A stretch of 17,157 nucleotides of DNA from an uncultured Clostridia bacterium (GTDB lineage Bacteria > Bacillota > Clostridia > Oscillospirales > Acutalibacteraceae): positions 1 through 17,157 of the forward strand of contig CAJFUH010000190.1 of assembly GCA_904420155.1 (NCBI GenBank). Direction: 5' to 3'. Positions 7,887 through 15,400 of this stretch are shown one piece after another. The position numbers and the translations under genes were made by a program. The notes under the pieces were generated by a model, which was not told the DNA's origin, ran no database searches, and was given only the letters and a program-made list of their open reading frames with translations. Every line of letters begins with the position of its first letter. Within the stretch, counting starts at the first letter, position 1.

Positions 7887-8522
7887 ATGGCATTGTTAGA
7901 AGAAATCAGCACTTTTTTACAGCAAGGAAGAACTCCTAAAGTAAAAATGTTAGTACAGCAGGCAATTGATGAGGGCCTGGAGCCTCAGGAGATCCTGGAA
8001 AACGGCCTAATCGCTGGAATGAACGTTATTGGTGAAAAATTTAAAAATAATCAAGTGTTCGTCCCGGAGGTCTTAATTGCCGCCAGGGCCATGAACGCGG
8101 GAATCGGTTTGTTAAGGCCGTTATTGGTTTCCTCCGGCGTGCAATCCAAAGGAACCGCAGTCATTGGTACGGTCAAAGGCGATCAACATGATATCGGAAA
8201 AAATTTGGTGAAAATGATGATGGAAGGCAAAGGGCTTCACGTCATCGATCTAGGCGTCGATGTTTCAGCAGAAAAATTTTATCAAAGCGCAGTTGAACAT
8301 CAAGCCCAACTAGTATGCTGTTCTGCATTGCTTACCACAACGATGGGGGAAATGAAACGAGTGGTGGACTTATTTGAAGAGAAAGGCATGCGGAACCAGG
8401 TTAAAATTATGATTGGAGGCGCCCCTGTCACTCAAAATTACTGTGATTCCATCGGCGCAGATTGTTATACGCCCGACGCAGCCTCTGCGGCAGAAGCCGC
8501 TTTAAATTTTTGTCTCTCCTAA
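7887..8522 (+). CDS. Methyltransferase cognate corrinoid protein (MtbC/MttC-like, 211 aa)
   Basis: This cobalamin-binding carrier holds a methyl group on cobalt between a substrate-specific methyltransferase and an acceptor such as tetrahydrofolate or coenzyme M. The N-terminal four-helix cap domain spans about 1-88. The B12-binding Rossmann domain follows, with GDQHDIG (98-104) giving the DxHxxG motif; His101 is the expected lower axial cobalt ligand. SALLTTTMGEM (146-156) and the MIGGAPV segment (165-171) are also typical. It starts at ATG 16 nt after the beginning of AGGAGG. No partner methyltransferase, no corrinoid-reactivating ferredoxin and no cobalamin riboswitch are in the window, so the substrate is unknown. 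A HAD hydrolase gene follows after 52 nt and may be co-transcribed. Confidence 0.92.
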   Translation: MALLEEISTFLQQGRTPKVKMLVQQAIDEGLEPQEILENGLIAGMNVIGEKFKNNQVFVPEVLIAARAMNAGIGLLRPLLVSSGVQSKGTAVIGTVKGDQHDIGKNLVKMMMEGKGLHVIDLGVDVSAEKFYQSAVEHQAQLVCCSALLTTTMGEMKRVVDLFEEKGMRNQVKIMIGGAPVTQNYCDSIGADCYTPDAASAAEAALNFCLS

Positions 8523-8574
8523 TAACGGAATTATATACTTTCCTCTGAAGTTTCGCAAAAAAGAAGGCAAATCT

Positions 8575-9252
8575 ATGTACCATACCGTTTTGTTGGATGC
8601 AGATAATACCCTGTTTGATTTTGATAAAGCAGAGGATTTTTCCTTACGTCGGGCTTTGGATTTTTTCAGATTATCCTACAGGGAAGAGGATCTTTCCTTT
8701 TACAAGGAGCAAAATAGTTTTCTTTGGAAACAATTAGAAAAGGGACTGATTTCTTTTAAAGAGTTACAAGCTACCCGATTCCATCCTCTTTTGCAGCGGT
8801 TGCAGGTATCGGTAGACCCTTCCCTTTTCAATCAGCGTTATCTGGACTATTTGGGGAACTCCCATTTTTTAATGCCGGATGCTCTCACCGTTTGCCGTTC
8901 CCTTTCTCAGATCACTACCCTTGTCATCGTGACGAACGGTATTTCCCGTGTGCAGCGTAACCGTTTGCGGCTGTCGTCTCTTTCCCCTTATATCTCTTCC
9001 TGCTTTGTATCGGAAGAAATTGGATATTCCAAGCCTCAAAAGGAATTCTTTTCCATCGTATTTCAGACGTTGGGGATTGAACAGTTATCTGACGTTTTGA
9101 TGGTGGGTGATTCCCTCTCTTCTGATATTCAAGGAGGATCCTCAGCAGGAATCGATTGCTGTTGGTATTGCCCACAAGGAGGGATATCCCCAATTCCTTG
9201 CCGTTATCAAATTTCCTCCCTGAAAGAATTGATCCCCATTGTTTCTTCCTAA
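8575..9252 (+). CDS. YjjG-type HAD-family hydrolase, probable pyrimidine 5'-nucleotidase (225 aa)
   Basis: This cytosolic HAD-superfamily phosphatase is most like YjjG/YfnB, which dephosphorylates (non-canonical) nucleoside monophosphates. All four HAD motifs are visible: DADNT (8-12, nucleophile D8 and acid D10), T120 in IVTNG, K153 in YSKPQKEFF, and GDSLSSD (178-184). The helical cap lies between motifs I and II, as in this subgroup. The ribosome site (GAAGG) is modest. It sits 52 nt after the corrinoid-protein gene and ends 6 nt before a terminator region. The specific substrate is inferred from the family and cannot be read from the sequence. Confidence 0.88.
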   Translation: MYHTVLLDADNTLFDFDKAEDFSLRRALDFFRLSYREEDLSFYKEQNSFLWKQLEKGLISFKELQATRFHPLLQRLQVSVDPSLFNQRYLDYLGNSHFLMPDALTVCRSLSQITTLVIVTNGISRVQRNRLRLSSLSPYISSCFVSEEIGYSKPQKEFFSIVFQTLGIEQLSDVLMVGDSLSSDIQGGSSAGIDCCWYCPQGGISPIPCRYQISSLKELIPIVSS

Positions 9253-9258
9253 ATGAGA

Positions 9259-9310
9259 AAACCGGCGCTTTTAAGGGCTGTCATGCCCCTAAAAGCGTCG
9301 GTTTACTTTT
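9259..9310. terminator. Bidirectional terminator between the HAD gene and the metal regulator
   Basis: A 19-bp stem (9259-9277 with 9286-9304, one mismatch and one G-U pair) closes an 8-nt loop. T-rich sequence follows on the plus strand, and the AAAA before the stem gives a T-run on the minus strand. It sits between two convergent genes. Confidence 0.86.
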
Positions 9311-9356
9311 TACCTGTAATATTTTTCTATGAAATTCAAAATATAAAAAATCGTCA

Positions 9357-9824
9357 CTACTCTGGATTTTTCAGCTTTTCTAAAATTTGCGGTTCCCCTT
9401 GTAGGATATAAAGCAATCGTTCTATTTTGTAGACCGTCTCTTTTCTTAGAATATGTTCTATGAGTTCCACTTCTTCAAAATTTTTCTCCTCACTCTCTGG
9501 GGACAACAAAAGGAAAAAACGATAAATAACATTGTGTCTCCACAATAGGTAGTTGCCCATCTCTTTGCCCCTTTTTGTCAAGCGGATAACTCCGTACTTT
9601 TCGTAATCAATATATCCTTGTTCCGCCAACTTCATAATCATTTTTGAAACGGAAGAGGGTTTTACATTGAGTTCTTGTGCCAAAAGGTTTACCCGAACAT
9701 ATCCCTTCGCTTGGATATTCCGGTAGATCATTTCTAAATAATCTTCTAAAGAAGGGGTTAATCCTTGTCTCTGTTGATCCAAAAGCTGATATCCCCGCAC
9801 CGTATAAAACTTATTTTCTTCCAT
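9357..9824 (-). CDS. DtxR/MntR-family metal-dependent transcriptional regulator (155 aa)
   Basis: This winged-helix repressor is activated by Mn2+ or Fe2+ and probably controls the divergent feoAB genes and itself. The DNA-binding helix-turn-helix is around 40-75 (LLAQELNVKPSSVSKMIMKL) and the dimerisation/metal domain around 90-135. Aligning by eye with B. subtilis MntR, its ligand set is kept: D28, E31, H97, E120, E123 and H124. Asp at the D28 position is MntR-like, where DtxR has Met. No C-terminal SH3 domain is present, again like MntR. The start is set at the ATG (9822-9824), 9 nt after GGAGG. An in-frame ATG at 9939-9941 would add 39 residues without family similarity and would run through the divergent promoter region. 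Confidence 0.9.
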   Translation of the reverse strand: MEENKFYTVRGYQLLDQQRQGLTPSLEDYLEMIYRNIQAKGYVRVNLLAQELNVKPSSVSKMIMKLAEQGYIDYEKYGVIRLTKRGKEMGNYLLWRHNVIYRFFLLLSPESEEKNFEEVELIEHILRKETVYKIERLLYILQGEPQILEKLKNPE

Positions 9825-9872
9825 GCTCTCTGCCTCCGCCCTCGCCCGCTTATTCCTATTGCTTTTTCTTTC

Positions 9873-9913
9873 TACTATATGCCGCACGTTCGTAAAATAT
9901 GGTGCATATAGTA
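9873..9913. promoter_or_regulatory. Divergent feoA/regulator promoter region with a perfect 10-bp inverted repeat
   Basis: TACTATATGC (9873-9882) and its exact reverse complement GCATATAGTA (9904-9913) flank a 21-nt spacer. Each arm contains a TATAGT -10-like hexamer facing outward: 9907-9912 on the plus strand toward feoA and 9874-9879 on the minus strand toward the regulator. Neither has a clear -35. A dimeric regulator bound here would cover both start regions. The binding protein is an inference; the adjacent MntR-like protein is the obvious candidate. Confidence 0.6.
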
Positions 9914-9921
9914 TTAGGGCA

Positions 9922-9938
9922 GGGAAACAATTTTTCCC
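9922..9938. promoter_or_regulatory. 17-bp palindrome upstream of feoA (possible metal-regulator operator or leader hairpin)
   Basis: GGGAAA (9922-9927) and TTTCCC (9933-9938) flank the 5-nt CAATT. It lies 38 bp before the feoA start and just downstream of the plus-strand -10 at 9907-9912. The AGGGAAAC portion recalls the half-site of B. subtilis MntR operators as I remember them, so it may be the true repressor site. It could equally be a weak leader hairpin. Confidence 0.4.
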
Positions 9939-9976
9939 CACCTTTACTTTATTTACGACCGATAGGAGTTATATAG

Positions 9977-10213
9977 ATGACAGAACAAATTTTCTCACTT
10001 AATCACTTGCCAATTGGCCAAAAAGGACGGGTATTATCCTTAGTCTCTAACGGAAAAGAACGCCGCCGTATGTTAGACTTAGGGTTGGTACAGGGCACCA
10101 CAGTAGAGGCCCTGCAAAAAAGTCCATCCGGCGATCCCATCGCCTATTTCATCCGTGGCGCCGTTATCGCCCTGCGTCAGGAGGATGCTCAAAAAATTTT
10201 AATTGAATGTTAA
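9977..10213 (+). CDS. feoA: Ferrous iron transport protein A, FeoA (78 aa)
   Basis: This small cytoplasmic SH3-like protein works with FeoB in Fe2+ uptake, probably by contacting its cytoplasmic domains. The sequence has the family pattern: LPIGQKGRVLSL near the N-terminus, RRRMLDLGLVQGTTVEAL in the middle and the PIAYFIRGAVIALRQEDAQKI beta-strand region at the end. Length is typical. A TAGGAG ribosome site (9962-9967) precedes the ATG. It is divergent from the MntR-like regulator and lies 227 nt upstream of feoB. That gap is long for this gene pair and contains RNA-like hairpins. Confidence 0.94.
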   Translation: MTEQIFSLNHLPIGQKGRVLSLVSNGKERRRMLDLGLVQGTTVEALQKSPSGDPIAYFIRGAVIALRQEDAQKILIEC

Positions 10214-10259
10214 AAACTCTTTTTCACCGATTGGATAAATCGTTAGATTGACACTATAG

Positions 10260-10304
10260 CGGGAAGGGAGAAAACGCCCAGCTAAAATTTATCGTCCTTT
10301 CCCG
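10260..10304 (+). promoter_or_regulatory. Hairpin in the feoA-feoB intergenic region
   Basis: CGGGAAGGG (10260-10268) pairs with CCTTTCCCG (10296-10304), nine pairs including one G-U. A 27-nt loop separates the arms. There is no T-run directly after it (GTGCGG follows), so it is not a standard terminator. It could be a transcript-processing or stability element. Confidence 0.4.
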
Positions 10305-10372
10305 TGCGGAAACATAAAAAAACAAAACGATATCCTAGCACAAATACATGAAAAATTTCATATCTCGTTAAA

Positions 10373-10416
10373 AGGGCTGTTGTAAGGGCCTGTCCTTATT
10401 AAGTTACAACAGCCCT
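10373..10416 (+). promoter_or_regulatory. 13-bp hairpin just upstream of the feoB ribosome site
   Basis: AGGGCTGTTGTAA (10373-10385) pairs perfectly with TTACAACAGCCCT (10404-10416) across an 18-nt loop. An alternative AAGG/CCTT pairing is possible within the loop. It ends 11 nt before the GGGAGG of feoB (10427-10432). The stem is terminator-like, but no T-run follows, so translational or processing control of feoB relative to feoA is more likely. This is inference. Confidence 0.6.
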
Positions 10417-10440
10417 ATCATTCTACGGGAGGAATATCTT

Positions 10441-12591
10441 ATGGGGTTAACACATCAATCTACCGGTTCTGCCATTGATACCGGGGAACTTACCATTATC
10501 CGCACATCTCCTCAAGATAAAGTAATCGCATTAGCCGGAAATCCCAACGTGGGGAAAAGTACAGTATTTAACGGATTAACCGGTATGAATCAGCATACCG
10601 GCAATTGGCCTGGAAAAACAGTGACCAACGCTCAAGGAAAATATGTCCATAACTACAAAAACTTTATATTGGTGGATATCCCGGGTACATACTCTTTACT
10701 GGCAAGCTCCGTGGAAGAAGAGGTTGCCCGGGATTTTATCTGTTTTGGCGAACCGGACGCGGTAGTTATCGTAGCAGACGCAACCTGTTTGGAACGCAAC
10801 CTGAATCTGGTACTACAGATTTTAGAGGTTACCCAAAATGTAGTACTATGCGTCAATTTACTGGATGAAGCACAAAAAAAGAAAATACACATCGACTTAC
10901 AGGAACTTTCTCACCTATTGGGCATCCCTGTGGTGGGGGCCAGCGCCCGATCAGGAATCGGCTTAGAGAAACTGATGGATTCTGTAGAAGAAGTTTCTTT
11001 TCACCAGCGCAGAACCAATCCAAAATCGATTGTTTATCCGGAACCGCTGGAACAGGCGGTTTCGATCCTCCAGCCCGCTGTAGAAAAGGCATTGACCAAG
11101 CCTCTGAACGCCCGCTGGGTCACTTTAAAACTTCTAGATTGGGACGACACTCTTTTTCATTCTCTTTCCGACTATATAGGGATATCCCTTTTGAAGGTAC
11201 CGGATGTTGCAGAAAACTACCAGGAAGCAAAAGATCTTTTACGCCGTTCCTCCTGGAGCGATGAAAAAATCCGGGATGAAGTAGTATCCAGCATTGTGGC
11301 AAAAAGCGAAGAAATCTATCAGCATTGTGTTTATCTAGAGAACAAGGCGTATAACCATCGGGATCGTACCATTGACAAATGGCTTACTTCCAAAGCAGCT
11401 GGAATTCCTATTATGATTCTCTTATTAGGTCTCATTTTCTGGCTGACAATAGAGGGGGCCAATTATCCTTCAGAATTGCTCTCTAGCCTATTCTTTGGCC
11501 TTCAAGAACATCTAGTCGTATTTTTCCATTGGATTCATGCCCCGGAGTGGTTAACCAATATGTTGGTTATGGGAGTTTATCGCACTTTGGCTTGGGTGGT
11601 ATCCGTAATGCTGCCCCCTATGGCTATCTTTTTCCCCCTTTTTACCCTTTTAGAGGATTCCGGATACCTTCCCCGTGTGGCATTTAATATGGATAAATTT
11701 TTCAAAAAAGCCAACGCCCACGGAAAACAATCGCTGACAATGTGTATGGGGTTCGGCTGTAATGCCTGCGGGGTGATTGGATGCCGTATCATTGATTCCC
11801 CACGGGAACGGCTGATTGCCATCCTAACCAATAATTTTGTTCCTTGTAACGGCCGTTTTCCCACTTTGATCGCCATTATTACCATGTTTTTTGCCGGTGT
11901 GGCCGCTTTACCGTTACAATCAGCCTTATCCACGTTGATGTTAACCGGTATTATTATCTTTGGCGTCTGTATGACGCTTCTGTCCTCAAAGTTGCTTTCC
12001 AAAACCGTACTCAAAGGAATCCCTTCTTCCTTTGCATTGGAGCTGCCGCCCTATCGGCGGCCGCAAATCGGCAAGGTCATCGTCCGATCCATTTTTGACC
12101 GCACGCTATTTGTGTTAGGAAGGGCCGCCGCTGTCGCCGCTCCCGCAGGCCTGATTATATGGATCCTCTCCAACGTCATGGTAGGGGATGCCAGCTTATT
12201 ATCCTACTGCACCTCCTTTTTTGATCCGTTTGCCCAGCTTATCGGGCTGGACGGCGTCATCTTAATGGCTTTTATCCTGGGATTTCCAGCCAACGAGATT
12301 GTCATGCCAATTATAATTATGAGTTACCTTTGTTCGGGCAGTATCATGGAATTTGACAGTTTGGAGCAGCTCCATCTGTTATTGGTAGAGCATGGATGGA
12401 CTTGGTTAACAGCCGTCTGTACCATGCTGTTCTCCCTACTGCATTTCCCCTGTGGGACTACTTGTTGGACTATTTATAAGGAAACAAAAAGTATCAAATG
12501 GACGGCTCTGGCTTTCTTCCTGCCTACATTATCCGGAATCATGATCTGTTTTTTAGTCGCTACATTCGCGCGTTTTTTCGGATTGGCTTGA
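10441..12591 (+). CDS. feoB: Ferrous iron transporter FeoB (716 aa)
   Basis: This inner-membrane Fe2+ permease has an N-terminal GTPase. G motifs are G1 GNPNVGKS (33-40), G2 Thr60 in NWPGKT, G3 DIPG (79-82), G4 NLLD (139-142) and G5 SARS (168-171). A linker follows to about 310, then membrane helices from about 322 to the end with two Gate-type repeats. The conserved LLEDSGYLPRVAF (403-415) is present. The usual GCNVPAI motif is here GCNACGV (439-445), followed by CRIIDSPRER, with C435, C440, C443, C448 and C469 clustered around the pore region. I recognise this as the clostridial-type variant. Length is normal for the family. The ATG has GGGAGG 8 nt before it. A strong hairpin terminator follows at 12636. 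Confidence 0.96.
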   Translation: MGLTHQSTGSAIDTGELTIIRTSPQDKVIALAGNPNVGKSTVFNGLTGMNQHTGNWPGKTVTNAQGKYVHNYKNFILVDIPGTYSLLASSVEEEVARDFICFGEPDAVVIVADATCLERNLNLVLQILEVTQNVVLCVNLLDEAQKKKIHIDLQELSHLLGIPVVGASARSGIGLEKLMDSVEEVSFHQRRTNPKSIVYPEPLEQAVSILQPAVEKALTKPLNARWVTLKLLDWDDTLFHSLSDYIGISLLKVPDVAENYQEAKDLLRRSSWSDEKIRDEVVSSIVAKSEEIYQHCVYLENKAYNHRDRTIDKWLTSKAAGIPIMILLLGLIFWLTIEGANYPSELLSSLFFGLQEHLVVFFHWIHAPEWLTNMLVMGVYRTLAWVVSVMLPPMAIFFPLFTLLEDSGYLPRVAFNMDKFFKKANAHGKQSLTMCMGFGCNACGVIGCRIIDSPRERLIAILTNNFVPCNGRFPTLIAIITMFFAGVAALPLQSALSTLMLTGIIIFGVCMTLLSSKLLSKTVLKGIPSSFALELPPYRRPQIGKVIVRSIFDRTLFVLGRAAAVAAPAGLIIWILSNVMVGDASLLSYCTSFFDPFAQLIGLDGVILMAFILGFPANEIVMPIIIMSYLCSGSIMEFDSLEQLHLLLVEHGWTWLTAVCTMLFSLLHFPCGTTCWTIYKETKSIKWTALAFFLPTLSGIMICFLVATFARFFGLA

Positions 12592-12635
12592 TAGTTCATA
12601 GTCCTCTTTAACTTAGAAAAACTAAAAACACAAAA

Positions 12636-12672
12636 ATTCCCGCAAGGTAACTATACCTTGCGGGAATCTTTT
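12636..12672. terminator. Bidirectional intrinsic terminator between feoB and the second adhE
   Basis: A perfect 14-bp stem, ATTCCCGCAAGGTA (12636-12649) with TACCTTGCGGGAAT (12654-12667), has a 4-nt ACTA loop. CTTTTAT follows on the plus strand, and the AAAAA before the stem gives a T-run on the minus strand. It serves both convergent genes. Confidence 0.95.
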
Positions 12673-12685
12673 ATACAATCAGCGA

Positions 12686-15319
12686 TTATTTGCCATAATA
12701 AGCTTTCAAGAACATCTCTTTGATTTCGCTCATCAGCGGATATCTGGGGTTTGCACCGGTGCACTGGTCATCGAATGCCTTCTCGACCATATCATCCAAC
12801 GTATCCAAGAAGTACTTCTCGTCTACGCCATAATCCTTAATGGTCTTTTTGATACCAACTTTAGCCTTGAGCTCCTCAATAGCGGCCAGGAAGTTCTCAA
12901 ATTTCTCTTCCTTGGTCTTGCCCTTGATACCCACAAACTCAGCGCACTCCACATATCTCTCCAAAGTATGCGGATACTGGTATTGCGGGAAAGTACCCAT
13001 TTTTCTCGGAACAGGCTCCGCGTTGAAACGCATCACATAAGTGATCAACAAGGCATTGGCGACGCCATGGGGCAAATGATGGAATGCACCCAGCTTATGG
13101 GCCATAGAGTGGCATACACCCAGGAAGGCGTTTGCAAACGCCATACCAGCCATGGTAGAAGCTTCCGCCATCTTCTCTCTCGCAATCGGATCTTGAGCGC
13201 CATTGTCATAAGCGCGGGGCAGATACTCAAAGATGCTCTTCATAGCTTGCAGGGCCAGACCATCGGTATAACCGGTAGCCATCATGGAAGCATAAGCCTC
13301 CAGAGCATGGGTCAGGGCATCGATACCAGAAGCGGAAGTCAAGCCCTTCGGAGCATTCATCATCATGTCCGCATCGATAATGGCCATCTTGGGCAGCAGC
13401 TCGTAATCAGCCAGCGGATATTTTACGCCAGTGCTCTCATCGGTGATAACGGCGAAAGGAGTTACTTCAGAACCAGTACCGGCAGAGGTCGGAACCGCGA
13501 TGAAATAAGCCTTATCACCCATATGCGGGAAAGTATATACTCTCTTGCGGATATCCATAAATCTCATGGCCATATCCATGAAGTCTACATCCGGATGCTC
13601 ATACATTACCCACATAATCTTACCGGCGTCCATAGCGGAACCACCGCCGATTGCGATGATGCAGTCAGGCTCAAAAGCCTTCATAGCGGCAGCGCCTTCT
13701 TTTGCGCAAGCCAAAGTCGGGTCCGGAGCTACATCAAAGAAGGTAGTATGGACAATGCCCATTTCATCCAGCTTATCAGTGATGGCCTTGGTATAACCGT
13801 TCTTATACAGGAAGGAGTCGGTTACAATAAAGACCTTCTTTTTATTCATAACGTTCTTGAGCTCAGCCAAAGCAACCGGCAGACAGCCCTTCTTGAAATA
13901 CACCTTCTCAGGCGCTCTAAACCACAGCATATTTTCTCTCCTCTCGGCTACTGTCTTGATGTTCAACAGATGCTTTACGCCAACGTTCTCAGAGACAGAG
14001 TTACCGCCCCAGGAACCGCAGCCCAAGGTGAGGGAAGGATTCAGCTTGAAGTTATACAGGTCGCCGATACCGCCCTGAGACGACGGGGTGTTGACCAGGA
14101 TACGGCAGGTCTTCATGGCAGCGGCAAACTTGTCGATCTTCTCTCTGTGGTTGACAGCGTCTACATACAGAGAAGAGGTGTGACCGTAACCACCGTCAGC
14201 CACCAAACGCTCCGCCTTGGCAATCGCATCGTCAAAATCTTTTGCACGATACATAGCCAGTACCGGAGATAGCTTCTCATGTGCAAACTCCTCTTCCAGC
14301 TCTACGCTCTCTACCTGACCGATCAGGATCTTTGCATCTTCCGGAGTTTTGACTCCTGCCAGGTTTGCAATGGTATGAGCAGACTGACCAACAATCTTGG
14401 CATTCAAAGCGCCGTTGATCAGGATGGTCTTTCTTACCTTTTCCGTCTCTTCCGGATTCAGCAGATAGCAGCCTCTATCTGCAAACTCTTTCTTAGCCTG
14501 CTCGTAAACTTTATCTACAATAATCACAGACTGTTCGGAAGCACAGATCATACCGTTATCGAAAGTCTTGGAATGAATAATAGAGTTAACCGCCATTCTC
14601 ACATCCGCGGTATCATCAATGATGGCGGGAGTATTACCAGCGCCTACGCCAACAGCCGGCTTACCAGAGGAGTAAGCAGCCTTTACCATGCCGGGACCAC
14701 CGGTGGCCAGAATGATATCCGCACTTCTCATCACTTCATTGGTGAGTTCCAAAGAAGGAATATCGATCCAAGCGATGATGTTCTTGGGAGCGCCAGCGGC
14801 GACCGCAGCTTCCAGAACAACCTTGGCAGCCTCGATGGTGCACTTCTTAGCACGGGGATGAGGGCTGATGATAATACCATTTCTAGTCTTCAAGGAAATC
14901 AAAGTCTTGAAGATTGCGGTAGAAGTAGGATTGGTAGTGGGAATAACTGCAGCGATTACACCGATGGGCTCTGCAATCTTCATAATGCCGGCGGAAGGAT
15001 CTCTTTCTAATACGCCGCAAGTTTGGGTATCCTTGTATTTATTATAAATATACTCAGAAGCATAATGGTTCTTAATAACCTTATCTTCTACCACACCCAT
15101 ACCGGTTTCTGCAACTGCCATTTTTGCCAACGGAATTCTCTGCTGATTGGCGGCGACCGCAGCGGCAAAGAAGATTTTATCTACCTGTTCTTGGGTGTAG
15201 GTAGCAAAAATTCTCTGAGCCTCGCGTACTTCTTCCATTTTGGCAATCAGTGCGTCCACGTTGTCGACAATGCCGGTGTTGACGGCTGCCTCTTGCGTAT
15301 TGAGCTCTTTTTTATCCAT
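12686..15319 (-). CDS. adhE: Bifunctional acetaldehyde-CoA/alcohol dehydrogenase AdhE (877 aa, second paralogue)
   Basis: It carries the same two-step reduction of acetyl-CoA to ethanol as the 870-aa paralogue but belongs to the more E. coli-like sequence type (RNGIIISPHPRAK, GGPGMVKAAYSSGKPAVGVGAGNTP). Catalytic Cys259 lies in DNGMICASEQ. Iron ligands D667, H671, H737 and H751 have the conserved spacing, and the nucleotide loop is GGGSAMDAGK (about 567-576 in the open frame). The start is the ATG at 15317-15319, 9 nt after GGAGG. An in-frame TTG two codons upstream (15323-15325) is only 3 nt from that ribosome site and is rejected. The promoter is a perfect sigma-A consensus overlapped by a Rex-like operator, so expression should be strong and redox-controlled. 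The spirosome-forming family usually has this length. Confidence 0.97.
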   Translation of the reverse strand: MDKKELNTQEAAVNTGIVDNVDALIAKMEEVREAQRIFATYTQEQVDKIFFAAAVAANQQRIPLAKMAVAETGMGVVEDKVIKNHYASEYIYNKYKDTQTCGVLERDPSAGIMKIAEPIGVIAAVIPTTNPTSTAIFKTLISLKTRNGIIISPHPRAKKCTIEAAKVVLEAAVAAGAPKNIIAWIDIPSLELTNEVMRSADIILATGGPGMVKAAYSSGKPAVGVGAGNTPAIIDDTADVRMAVNSIIHSKTFDNGMICASEQSVIIVDKVYEQAKKEFADRGCYLLNPEETEKVRKTILINGALNAKIVGQSAHTIANLAGVKTPEDAKILIGQVESVELEEEFAHEKLSPVLAMYRAKDFDDAIAKAERLVADGGYGHTSSLYVDAVNHREKIDKFAAAMKTCRILVNTPSSQGGIGDLYNFKLNPSLTLGCGSWGGNSVSENVGVKHLLNIKTVAERRENMLWFRAPEKVYFKKGCLPVALAELKNVMNKKKVFIVTDSFLYKNGYTKAITDKLDEMGIVHTTFFDVAPDPTLACAKEGAAAMKAFEPDCIIAIGGGSAMDAGKIMWVMYEHPDVDFMDMAMRFMDIRKRVYTFPHMGDKAYFIAVPTSAGTGSEVTPFAVITDESTGVKYPLADYELLPKMAIIDADMMMNAPKGLTSASGIDALTHALEAYASMMATGYTDGLALQAMKSIFEYLPRAYDNGAQDPIAREKMAEASTMAGMAFANAFLGVCHSMAHKLGAFHHLPHGVANALLITYVMRFNAEPVPRKMGTFPQYQYPHTLERYVECAEFVGIKGKTKEEKFENFLAAIEELKAKVGIKKTIKDYGVDEKYFLDTLDDMVEKAFDDQCTGANPRYPLMSEIKEMFLKAYYGK

Positions 15320-15378
15320 TCTCAAAAACCTCCAATTTTTTAATGGAACTCTTGTTTGGCTGTTTCATTGCTCACTTA

Positions 15379-15396
15379 TTGTTATTTTTTTAACAA
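15379..15396. promoter_or_regulatory. Rex-type redox operator overlapping the adhE transcription start
   Basis: On the minus strand the 18-mer reads TTGTTAAAAAAATAACAA, with perfect TTGTTA/TAACAA arms. This differs by one base from the clostridial Rex pattern TTGTTAAnnnnTTAACAA as I remember it. It begins four bases downstream of the -10 and covers the expected start near 15394, so a bound repressor would block initiation. Rex releases DNA at high NADH/NAD+, which would raise adhE expression when reduced cofactor accumulates. The rex gene is not in the window. Confidence 0.82.
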
Positions 15397-15400
15397 CTAA

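Noticed and set aside
9825..9941. 39-residue N-terminal extension of the metal regulator from an upstream ATG
   Set aside because: It has no family similarity, runs through the divergent promoter palindrome, and the internal ATG at 9822-9824 has a proper GGAGG.
10348..10371. Seven-codon frame (MKNFISR) just before the feoB hairpin, as a possible leader peptide
   Set aside because: There is no ribosome site upstream, no run of regulatory codons, and the ATG is part of a simple palindrome.
10373..10416. Hairpin between feoA and feoB as a full intrinsic terminator
   Set aside because: The stem is strong, but ATCATTCTACGG follows rather than a T-run, so it is listed only as a regulatory hairpin.
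12968..14272. 434-codon open frame on the plus strand inside the second adhE
   Set aside because: It is antisense to the AdhE coding sequence, low in recognisable domains and without a ribosome site; a shadow despite its length.
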